Part shown: positions 57,407 through 64,000 of the stretch, in pieces
Layout: every line of letters begins with the position of its first letter
How positions within the stretch are numbered: position 1 is the first letter of the stretch
Origin: Falsirhodobacter halotolerans
Lineage (GTDB): Bacteria > Pseudomonadota > Alphaproteobacteria > Rhodobacterales > Rhodobacteraceae
Length of the DNA: 64,000 nt
Direction: 5' to 3'
Assembly: GCF_022899245.1 (NCBI RefSeq)
Contig: NZ_JALJAZ010000001.1
Coordinates: 1,957,001-2,021,000, forward strand
Made by a program: the position numbers and the translations under genes
Notes under the pieces: generated by a model
What the model was told of the DNA's origin: nothing
Database searches by the model: none
Seen by the model: the letters and a program-made list of their open reading frames with translations, nothing else

Positions 57407-58654
57407 ATGCCGCAGATAGCTAAAGAACTGGGCGTTTTGGCCGTCAAAAACATCAAGACGACTGGATATCATACAGTAGGCGGTGTGCCCGGCCTCATGC
57501 TCAGCGTCGGCGCTGCAGGCAATAGGTCTTGGATCTTGCGGATGACAGTGGGCGCGAAGCGCCGAGAATTCGGTCTAGGATCCTTTTCACAGGTTAGCTT
57601 GGCCGATGCGCGAGAGAAAGCTCGTGCGCTGCGTAACAAGATCGACGCGGGTATCGATCCGGTAGAGGAGAAGACCGAGGCCCGACGGCGCCTGAAAGAA
57701 AAACAGCGAAAAGACATTACCTTCTCTGAAGCAGTCACGCAGTTCCTCGGCACAGGACGCTTAAACCAATACAGCAACCTGAAACATCGTGCACAGATCG
57801 CATCGACGCTGACAGGCTTAGCTGTTCCGAAACTCGGCACCCTTGCCGTCAAGGACATTACTACGAACGACGTTCTGGAGGTGCTTCAACCGATTTGGGC
57901 AACAAAAACGGAAACGGCTTCACGTCTCCGGGGCAGGATTGAAAATGTTCTAACGTGGGCGTCAGTTCAAGGGCATCGCGTAGGTGATAATCCGGCCCGG
58001 TGGAAGGGCAACTTGGATGCACTTCTCCCTTCGGCAAGCAAAATTAAGAAGGAGAGTCATCATCCGGCTCTATCAGTAGCCGAAGTTCCAGCGTGGTTCG
58101 CGAAACTTCGGTCGCTCACCGGCCAGGGTGCTTTGGCTCTACAGTTCCTATGCTTGACTGGCGCCCGATCCGGGGAGGTGCGAGGTGCACGTTGGTCGGA
58201 GATCGACCTAAAGTCCAAGACATGGCGCATCCCTGCAGAGCGAATGAAGATGGGCAAGGAGCACCATGTGCCACTGAGCAGAGCCGCAGTAAAATTTGTG
58301 TCTGGGTTGCCCCGCGAGGCAGGTGTCGATCTGATGTTTCCATCGAGAAAGCAGCGCGCGATCTCTGACATGACAATCTCTGCCGTCATGCGAAGGATGC
58401 AGGAGAATGCTGAAGAACGTGGCGAGCGTGGATGGCGAGACTCGCGGTCTGACAAGCCAGCTGTGCCCCATGGCCTCCGGTCGACCTTCCGCGTTTGGAT
58501 TGCCGAAAACACCACATATTCGGACCAAGTTGCAGAAGCAGCTCTGGCGCACAAAAATCCAAACGCAGTAGTCCGGGCGTATCAAAGAAGCGACTTGCTC
58601 GAGCAACGACGACCATTGATGGAGGAATGGGCAACTTATCTAGGTGCGATCTAA
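57407..58654 (+). CDS. P4-type tyrosine integrase
   Basis: A 415-residue site-specific recombinase. A DUF4102 N-terminal arm-binding domain (PGLMLSVGAAGNRSWILRM, REFGLGSFSQVSLADAREKA) is followed by a core-binding domain and the catalytic domain. The active-site residues are Arg in TGARSGEVRGARW, Lys in MKMGKEHHVPLS, His/Arg in PHGLRSTFRVW, His in LAHKNPNAVVRAYQR, and Tyr in the same segment. It looks intact. Codon use is less GC-extreme than the genes to the left, consistent with transfer. No tRNA or direct repeat was found next to it, so the attachment site is unclear. Confidence 0.94.
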   Translation: MPQIAKELGVLAVKNIKTTGYHTVGGVPGLMLSVGAAGNRSWILRMTVGAKRREFGLGSFSQVSLADAREKARALRNKIDAGIDPVEEKTEARRRLKEKQRKDITFSEAVTQFLGTGRLNQYSNLKHRAQIASTLTGLAVPKLGTLAVKDITTNDVLEVLQPIWATKTETASRLRGRIENVLTWASVQGHRVGDNPARWKGNLDALLPSASKIKKESHHPALSVAEVPAWFAKLRSLTGQGALALQFLCLTGARSGEVRGARWSEIDLKSKTWRIPAERMKMGKEHHVPLSRAAVKFVSGLPREAGVDLMFPSRKQRAISDMTISAVMRRMQENAEERGERGWRDSRSDKPAVPHGLRSTFRVWIAENTTYSDQVAEAALAHKNPNAVVRAYQRSDLLEQRRPLMEEWATYLGAI

Positions 58655-58719
58655 CGATGGCAGTGCGCCCCGCATTGAGAGCAGGCGCAACCTTCACCAA
58701 TGATGCTATGGTGGCATCT

Positions 58720-59922
58720 TCAGATATGGATCGCAGCGACGCTGCTTTGCCACGGCATCCGCACCCGGAGCAGGATCAGCGCGGCGGCGGCCAGCATGAC
58801 GACGCCACCCTCAAGGAAGACGCCAGTGACACCGCTGGTGCTGAACACCGCGCCACCCGCCGCCGCCCCCTCTGCGATGGAGCCCTGCACCGAGGCCACG
58901 ACCATGCCGCCCGCGCTTTCCGCTTGATCGGGAACCGAGCTTGCGACCCAGGCCGACCACGCCACGGGCACCCCGCCGAAGGCAAGACCCCAGATCACCA
59001 CCAGCACCGAATGACCGGTGAGGGTGACCGGTGCCAGCGTCAAGGCCAAGGCCAACGCCGTAAGGCCCACGACGGCGGGCAGCAGCGCCATGGTTGCACG
59101 CATGTTTCGCTCCATCAGCCAGCCGACCAGCAGGGTGCCCGCGAAGTTCGCCGCGCCGAAGGCCAGAAGCAGCACGGCCAGCCCCTCGGACCCGATGCCG
59201 ATGGAGGCTTCGAGGAACGGGCGGATATAGGTAAACAGCGCGTAATGCCCGGTATGGGCCAGAATGCAGCCGAGCATGCCGACCGCGATGCCGGGGCGCG
59301 TCACCACGTCCCAAATGGTCCGCAACGCCGCAGGACGACCGGGGGCCATCGACGGCAGGGTGAAGGCCTGCACCAGCAGCGTCAGCGCTCCAAGCCCCGC
59401 TGCCGCATTGAACGCGCTTCTCCACCCGAACGTGCCGCCCATGTAGCTGCCGAGCGGGACGGATACGACGGCGCCCACCGCGATGCCACTGAAGATGATC
59501 GATATCGCACGAGGCAGGAGCCGCGCCGGAACCAGGCGCATCGCGATCGCGGCCACCATGCTCCAGAACCCGCCGAGCGCGACGTCCAGCAGAGCGCGCG
59601 TGACCAGCAGCACGGTAAAGTTCGTAGACAGCGCGACCAACAGGTTCGATGCGATCATCAACACGGTGAAGCTCAGCAGCACCGTCCGCCGGTTCAGCGC
59701 CCGCGTCACGATCGGCACCATCAGGCCGGAGACGAGCGCCACGACCGCCGTGACGGTCACGGCCTGGCCGGCCAGCGCCTCCGACACGCCGAGGTCGCCC
59801 GCCATGGGCGTCAGAAGGCTGGCGGGCAGGTATTCGGACGTCAGCAGGCCGAACACCCCCATCGTCAGGGAAAAGACCGCCAGCCATGCCAGTGAGGCCG
59901 GCGCGGCGTCTTGCTGTATCAT
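58720..59922 (-). CDS. MFS efflux transporter, NepI-like (purine ribonucleoside type)
   Basis: A 400-residue DHA1-family permease with 12 predicted helices. The sequence follows E. coli NepI closely in several places: EYLPASLLTPMAGDLGVSE, TRALLDVALGGFWSMVAA, AMRLVPARLLPRAISIIFSG and WGLAFGGVPVAWSAWV. NepI exports inosine and related nucleosides. The start ATG at 59922 has no Shine-Dalgarno sequence. It diverges from an AraC regulator over 94 bases, which likely controls it. This pair sits just after the integrase and may have come with it. Confidence 0.88.
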   Translation of the reverse strand: MIQQDAAPASLAWLAVFSLTMGVFGLLTSEYLPASLLTPMAGDLGVSEALAGQAVTVTAVVALVSGLMVPIVTRALNRRTVLLSFTVLMIASNLLVALSTNFTVLLVTRALLDVALGGFWSMVAAIAMRLVPARLLPRAISIIFSGIAVGAVVSVPLGSYMGGTFGWRSAFNAAAGLGALTLLVQAFTLPSMAPGRPAALRTIWDVVTRPGIAVGMLGCILAHTGHYALFTYIRPFLEASIGIGSEGLAVLLLAFGAANFAGTLLVGWLMERNMRATMALLPAVVGLTALALALTLAPVTLTGHSVLVVIWGLAFGGVPVAWSAWVASSVPDQAESAGGMVVASVQGSIAEGAAAGGAVFSTSGVTGVFLEGGVVMLAAAALILLRVRMPWQSSVAAIHI

Positions 59923-60016
59923 CAGGAGGATTCTTGTTCTGTCAGGCCCGCTATCTAGACAGCATGGGCTGAACGATCTATGACGAGGCGTCCATCTCTT
60001 TCATCCGATCGTCCAA

Positions 60017-60973
60017 ATGGATCTGCTCACCGATGCCATCAGCGAATTCCTGACGTCGCTTCGCCTGCGGGGCATTCAGCATCACCGCATCCAGACCGGG
60101 CCGACCTTCGGCTTTGGCTTCCGCAGCCGCCCGGATGAGGTGTTTTTCTACTTCATGGCCGTCGGCACGGCGATCTTGCGACTGGAGGACGGGTCCGAAC
60201 ATCGGTTGGGGCCGGGGGATGCGGCGTTTCTTCCGCGAGGATCGGGGCACAGCCTCCTGTCCGGGACGGGCGTGCCGGTGACGGATATCGATCGTTTCGA
60301 CGGCGCAACCTTGGGCGACGGGGTGCGGAACATCGACACCTGCCCCTCCTCCGCGCCGGAGCCGGGCGCTGTCCTGTTCCGCGGTCGCATGACAATGGAT
60401 CTGGGCGGGGTGCATGGGCTGGGGCCGCTGATGCCCCCAATCATCCACGTGGCCGCACAGGAACGCCGCGCGCCGGACCTGACGCCGATCCTGCAGACGA
60501 TGAAAGCCGAGATTTGCGCGGGAAGCGTGGGCTTTGCGGGCATTCTCGCGCGTCTTGCGGATGTGGCGGCGGCGATGACGATCCGCGCGTGGGTGGAGCG
60601 GGGCTGCGACGATGCCTCCGGCCTGATCGCCGCCCTGCGCGATCCGAAGCTTTCGCGCGCGATCCTTGCGCTGCACCGCGATCCGGGCCGCAACTGGACG
60701 GTGGCCGACCTTGCGGCGGAGTGCAACGTCTCCCGCTCGACCTTTGCGAGCCGTTTCCACGAAACGATCGCGATGACGCCCCTACGCTACGCAGCGGAGG
60801 TGAAGATGAACCTTGCCCGCCAATGGCTGACGCAGGACCGCATGGCAATCGACACGGTGGCCGATCGGCTGGGCTATACCTCGCATGCGTCGTTCAGCCG
60901 GGCATTCAAGCGGGTGACAGGCCATCCGCCGGGAGCCAGCCGTCGCGAAAACTTTGTGGCTCGCGGAAGCTGA
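60017..60973 (+). CDS. AraC family transcriptional regulator (cupin-type)
   Basis: A 318-residue regulator. The N-terminal cupin domain (FYFMAVGTAILRLEDGSEHRLGPGDAAFLPRGSGH) probably binds an effector. The C-terminal double HTH (about residues 215-310) has TVADLAAECNVSRSTFASRFHETI and DTVADRLGYTSHASFSRAFKRVTG followed by PPGASRR, a good match to the AraC signature. It shares its promoter region with the NepI-like efflux gene and is the natural candidate for its regulator. Confidence 0.93.
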   Translation: MDLLTDAISEFLTSLRLRGIQHHRIQTGPTFGFGFRSRPDEVFFYFMAVGTAILRLEDGSEHRLGPGDAAFLPRGSGHSLLSGTGVPVTDIDRFDGATLGDGVRNIDTCPSSAPEPGAVLFRGRMTMDLGGVHGLGPLMPPIIHVAAQERRAPDLTPILQTMKAEICAGSVGFAGILARLADVAAAMTIRAWVERGCDDASGLIAALRDPKLSRAILALHRDPGRNWTVADLAAECNVSRSTFASRFHETIAMTPLRYAAEVKMNLARQWLTQDRMAIDTVADRLGYTSHASFSRAFKRVTGHPPGASRRENFVARGS

Positions 60974-61029
60974 TACGGTTTTTCGCAGGGCACACTGGGG
61001 CTGCGCGAGACGCTCATGGGACAAAGCCG

Positions 61030-61572
61030 TCATCCCGCTTTCAGGTGATCCAGGACGAAAGCAACACGCTCCTCGACCGTCACTTTGGGAAGCTCAACAA
61101 GCTGGTAGCCGAAGCGGGAGTAAGTATCAGCCATGACCTGGTGGGTTGCCTCGGCTTCTTCGTGATCCTGCTTTCTTTCGGCGTCCTGCCCGAAAATGGC
61201 CTCCCAATATGGGGCGATAAAGGCCATCCTGTTATAGCGATATGTCTTCGCGGCAGCCTCCACATGGGCGGGAATCCGAAGACCAGATAGCGACAGATAG
61301 CCAACGACATCAGGGACGCCCCTGTCCATAAGCACCGGCTTTTCCAAAGCCGAAGCTTCATGCCATGACCGCAACTCCCATCCGAGCATAAGTTCGGCAA
61401 ACATGATTTTGTCTGCCCATGGCAAAGCGGTGCCGCCAATCTGAACCTGATCCCGAATGATCGCTCGCCCGGCCTCTGGCATCGAGGCAAATCCCCTGTC
61501 GCACAGAGCGTCGATCAACGTGCTCTTGCCGGAACCGGGGCCACCAGTCACGACAAACATATGGTCACACAT
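61030..61572 (-). CDS. Small P-loop ATPase (COG3911-like)
   Basis: A 180-residue cytoplasmic protein. Walker A is VVTGGPGSGKSTLIDAL at residues 7-23. A Walker B-like or DRG motif is VLMDRGVPDVVGY. The rest (EAGRAIIRDQ, YRYNRMAFIAPYWEAIFGQDAERKQDHEEA) matches a group of predicted ATPases/kinases of unknown substrate. AGGGATGGCAC precedes the ATG at 61572. An internal ATG four codons on is also possible. It stands alone between the AraC gene and the b561 gene, in an accessory-like stretch. Confidence 0.85.
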   Translation of the reverse strand: MCDHMFVVTGGPGSGKSTLIDALCDRGFASMPEAGRAIIRDQVQIGGTALPWADKIMFAELMLGWELRSWHEASALEKPVLMDRGVPDVVGYLSLSGLRIPAHVEAAAKTYRYNRMAFIAPYWEAIFGQDAERKQDHEEAEATHQVMADTYSRFGYQLVELPKVTVEERVAFVLDHLKAG

Positions 61573-61724
61573 GTGCCATCCCTATTTTCCAATGGAGGGG
61601 TAAGCGCTGATGATCGACCCTGCAGGTCGATCTTTATGCGCGTCCCTACAGGTTAGCGTCATCGGCGAAGGTCAGCAAGGGGCTCCGAGGGTTGATCGTC
61701 GGACAAAGCGGACTCTCGCCACCT

Positions 61725-62213
61725 TCATGCCCTACGGTGCAATGTCACGTCCCGCCGGAAGCCGTGCATAACGGCCCCTGCGATATGAAGCCCTATGAGA
61801 GCGATCATCACCCAAGCCAGCTCGCCGTGCGCGATGTTGCCAAGCTTGACCATCCACGCGACTTCCTCCCCCGTCTCAGGCACGATGGTCAGCCCGCGGT
61901 GGACCCACCCCTTGCCGCTGCCATAGGCGCGCAGAAGCGCAAGCGCCGGTATCGCAACCAAAAGCACACGCAGCGTGTGATGGACAAGCCGCGCCGCCCT
62001 ATTCGAGGCCGCCGGAGGGCGCACCAGTCTCAGCAGCGCCAGCGGAAGCACGATCAGCCCGACCATGCCATGCGATGGCCCGAGGGATGCCATCTTATCA
62101 AGAAATGGGGAGGACCCAGCGATCTTGTAGGCCGTCACGATCCCGATCTGCCAGAAAACCAGTGCCGCCAGAGCCCAGTGGAGGATGCGAGAGAAAATGG
62201 GATACCGCCTCAT
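61725..62213 (-). CDS. Cytochrome b561-like membrane protein
   Basis: A 162-residue four-helix protein of the COG3038 type. Heme-ligand histidine candidates are in FSRILHWALAALVFWQ, SLGPSHGMVGLIVLPLALLRL, NIAHGELAWVMIALIGLHIAGAVMHGF, so the usual set of histidines is kept. It should carry electrons from the quinone pool; in E. coli, CybB-type members oxidise superoxide to oxygen. The ATG at 62213 overlaps the mntP stop as ATGA, so it is translated after mntP and should be under the same manganese riboswitch. Confidence 0.88.
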   Translation of the reverse strand: MRRYPIFSRILHWALAALVFWQIGIVTAYKIAGSSPFLDKMASLGPSHGMVGLIVLPLALLRLVRPPAASNRAARLVHHTLRVLLVAIPALALLRAYGSGKGWVHRGLTIVPETGEEVAWMVKLGNIAHGELAWVMIALIGLHIAGAVMHGFRRDVTLHRRA

Positions 62214-62764
62214 GCGAGAAACAGATGGTCGATCAGGATAGAGAAGCCTAAGCCCACAAGCGCTATACCCCCAAGAAATTCCGCCGTCCGTCCGATACGC
62301 GCTCCAATGAAGCGCCCCGCCAGCATTCCGACCGTGGCCATGATCGTCGTGGCAATGCCGATAGCAGTCGCCACCATCAGGATGTTAACCTCAAGAAAGG
62401 CAAGCGAGACCCCCACGGCCATCGCGTCAATCGAAGTGCCGACGGCGGTCGCGACGATGGCTCCGAACGATCGGCCCCCGCCGCTCTCTTCGCGTGGCTT
62501 GAACGCCTCCAGCATCATCTTGATGCCGATGGCCCCCAAAAGCCCGAATGCAATCCAGTGATCCACCGCCTGGACGTAGCTCGAGGCCAGAAGCCCCAAG
62601 GTCCAGCCAATGAGAGGCGTGATCGCCTCGATGATGCCGAAGACAGCCCCGGTGCCGAGAGCGGCCATCAGGCCGTGTCGTTCTTTCGCACCACGCCCCA
62701 ATGACGCGATAAGGGCATCGACGGACATGCCGATGGCAAGGATACCGATGGAGGTCGGAGACAT
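62210..62764 (-). CDS. mntP: Manganese efflux pump MntP
   Basis: A 184-residue inner-membrane exporter with six helices in two similar halves. The two metal-site motifs are MSVDALIASLGRGAKERHG and GTSIDAMAVGVSLAFL, matching the aspartates needed in E. coli MntP. The frame extends upstream to 62857, but the ATG at 62762-62764 has AAAGGACCCATCC and the family start. It is preceded by a yybP-ykoY-type manganese riboswitch and followed by a coupled b561 gene. Confidence 0.94.
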   Translation of the reverse strand: MSPTSIGILAIGMSVDALIASLGRGAKERHGLMAALGTGAVFGIIEAITPLIGWTLGLLASSYVQAVDHWIAFGLLGAIGIKMMLEAFKPREESGGGRSFGAIVATAVGTSIDAMAVGVSLAFLEVNILMVATAIGIATTIMATVGMLAGRFIGARIGRTAEFLGGIALVGLGFSILIDHLFLA

Positions 62765-62798
62765 GGATGGGTCCTTTCGCGACGGGCGGGGCGAGATT

Positions 62799-62908
62799 GC
62801 CCCCTGCCGGTCTCGTGGAACCCGAAGGCCGGACACACCACGCGTTGCCGCGATCATGTTGACGTGCCCCCGCCAGATATGGCGGTCACTACTCCCCGAT
62901 GCAGGGGC
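62799..62908 (-). promoter_or_regulatory. yybP-ykoY manganese riboswitch upstream of mntP
   Basis: On the minus strand the leader carries, in order, the conserved GGGGAGUAG (62889-62897), CGUCAACAU (62856-62864) and ACGAGACC (62809-62816). These are the landmarks of the yybP-ykoY class that binds Mn2+ and activates mntP. The closing stem pairs GCCCCUGC (62901-62908) with GCAGGGGGC (62799-62807). The aptamer ends 34 bases before the mntP ATG, so translation or early termination could be controlled. Confidence 0.85.
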
Positions 62909-63189
62909 TGATGCCGGATCAGGCGGTAAGCGTCAACGAAAACATGTGCTTATGACACTCATTCGCAAAGAAACTTCTTGGTTATAAGGACGTCTGCTCA
63001 GATATGTCAGACAACTGGCCCTGCTAAAGCGCACCGCTCAGATAAAAGGTCGAACCAGCCATTTACCCTATCGCCATCGGCAAAACATTGATTGCCTTAC
63101 TGCGAAAAATGTTCATGAGATACGCCGAAATTAAATCGTTTGCACTTCAAAGGCGAATTTAGTTCCTGGGACCCTAGAAGAGAGGGTTC

Positions 63190-63870
63190 ATGGACAAGAT
63201 TGGTATCAGAGTTCTGTCGTCGGCCGAGCAGCGCTGCGACACAACCACGTTAGAGGCATTCCGCCAAGTGGGAGTCGCACAGGTCAGCGACTGCATGGGA
63301 CGTCTTTACGGATCGGTCGGGCTGCGACCGATTCACGGACCCGGGGTTCGGATGTCGGGGATCGCGCTGACAGTTAAGACACGTCCGGGCGACAACCTTA
63401 TGATCCACCGCGCCATTGATCTTGCCCAACCCGGCGATGTCATCGTCGTGGATGGCGGTGGATGCACGGCCAACGCCCTTGTTGGGGAACTGATGATGAA
63501 GCAGGCGCAGCGACGCGGCGTCGTCGGGTTCGTCATCGACGGAGCCGTGCGCGACGCCGAGGCATTCGGACCTGCAGGGTTTGCCTGCTTCGCACGGGAC
63601 ATTTCACATCGCGGCCCGTTCAAGGACGGTCCCGGAGAGATCAATGTTCCGGTCAGTGTCGGCGGTCTGGTGGTTCAGCCGGGCGACGTGATCTTGGGCG
63701 ACGCCGATGGTCTGACAGCTATCCCCCAAGCCTACGCCGTTGAGGTTCTTCGCCTTGCCGAAGCGAAGGAGCAGGCGGAGGCCAAGGGAATGGAGCGCAT
63801 CGCCGCCGGCACCTATGAAAAGCCTTGGCAGGCCCCAGCCCTCGCCCGGTTGCAGAAGGACTACGCATGA
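63190..63870 (+). CDS. RraA family protein (HMG/CHA aldolase-like)
   Basis: A 226-residue protein. The family pattern is seen in VAQVSDCMGRLYG, LTVKTRPGDNLMIHRAIDLAQPGDVIVVDGGG, ALVGELMMKQAQRRGVVGFVIDGAVRDAEA and VQPGDVILGDADGL. The G-E-L-M and DGAVRD motifs hold the divalent metal and catalytic residues of 4-carboxy-4-hydroxy-2-oxoadipate aldolase/oxaloacetate decarboxylase. RNase-E-inhibitor RraA has lost parts of this site, so an aldolase or decarboxylase role is likelier. GAGAGGGTTC precedes the ATG. Its stop overlaps the next aminotransferase start as ATGA, which suggests a short catabolic operon. Confidence 0.9.
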   Translation: MDKIGIRVLSSAEQRCDTTTLEAFRQVGVAQVSDCMGRLYGSVGLRPIHGPGVRMSGIALTVKTRPGDNLMIHRAIDLAQPGDVIVVDGGGCTANALVGELMMKQAQRRGVVGFVIDGAVRDAEAFGPAGFACFARDISHRGPFKDGPGEINVPVSVGGLVVQPGDVILGDADGLTAIPQAYAVEVLRLAEAKEQAEAKGMERIAAGTYEKPWQAPALARLQKDYA

Positions 63871-64000
63871 GCATCGTTTCCGCCCGGATGCGGCAGGTCA
63901 AATTGTCGCCCAGCGTCGCCGCGCGCATCATTCTGAACCAGTTGAGGGAGGAAGGTCGCCGCATCATCGACCTGACGATCGGCGAGCCGGACTTTACTAC
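63867..64000 (+). CDS. PLP-dependent aminotransferase, cut by window edge
   Basis: Only 44 codons are visible. The N-terminal pattern (SIVSARMRQVKLSPSVAARI, then GRRIIDLTIGEPDF) is that of class I aspartate-type aminotransferases, where the IGEPDF stretch lines the substrate pocket. It is coupled by ATGA to the RraA-like gene, so it may act in the same pathway by amination or deamination of an oxoacid. Confidence 0.85.
   Translation, partial: MSIVSARMRQVKLSPSVAARIILNQLREEGRRIIDLTIGEPDFT

Noticed and set aside
61692-62561. Plus-strand open frame of 289 codons opposite the b561 and mntP genes.
   Set aside because: Shadow of two well-supported minus-strand genes that have riboswitch and start-site evidence.

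Overview
The window is about 64 kb of GC-rich, gene-dense alphaproteobacterial chromosome, most likely from the Rhodobacteraceae (Rhodobacter/Paracoccus-like). The evidence is C4-pathway 5-aminolevulinate synthase (hemA), folE2, metZ, a 2-oxoacid-dehydrogenase E3 gene, a bactofilin next to an M23 peptidase, RodZ-like and IspG genes in tandem, and codon use strongly biased to G/C at third positions. No stretch over 300 bases lacks a gene. The longest gap (62909-63189) is AT-richer and holds only the probable promoters of the genes on either side.

Layout. 1-10.1 kb: lpdA (cut at the left edge), a DUF924 gene, a coupled leftward trio (AsmA-like giant, queA, MFS permease), then rightward bcp, M23 peptidase and bactofilin ending in a strong terminator. 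10.1-10.56 kb: a small AT-rich patch with a gene broken by one TGA. 10.6-21.9 kb: leftward housekeeping and envelope genes (prfB, mrcA, amiC, an aminotransferase, ispG, RodZ-like, hemA) with a DsbA-like gene opposed. 22-26.4 kb: M20 peptidase and CDF transporter, two identical tRNA-Asp genes, selO and a small glycine-zipper lipoprotein. 26.46-27.9 kb: a compact phage-type lysis cassette (holin, 30-residue membrane peptide, muramidase, i-spanin, overlapping o-spanin), possibly the lysis module of a gene transfer agent. 28-38.3 kb: tRNA-Leu, lipB coupled to an oxidase-subunit-I-like protein that keeps only the low-spin heme ligands, yqeY, carA, a GT2 glycosyltransferase, regulators, a UbiH-like flavoprotein, two coupled Lrp regulators and ilvC. 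38.3-51.9 kb: leftward glmM-folP-folB, a SleB-type hydrolase, a PPDK-like protein with an altered ATP-binding domain, glyQS, trkH, folE2 and metZ. 52-57.2 kb: hydrolase, GST, and an fdhD-YdeP-mobA molybdoenzyme operon. 57.4-64 kb: an accessory-looking segment with a P4-type integrase, a NepI-like efflux/AraC pair, a small ATPase, a manganese-riboswitch-controlled mntP plus cytochrome b561, and an RraA-like gene coupled to an aminotransferase cut at the right edge.

Functional groups. Several neighbours are probably co-expressed: cell-wall growth (mrcA, amiC, glmM, M23 peptidase, bactofilin, RodZ-like), folate synthesis (folE2, folB, folP), molybdoenzyme maturation (fdhD, mobA and their likely client), and manganese homeostasis (riboswitch, mntP, b561). 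All functions are inferred from sequence motifs read by eye; no database search was run.
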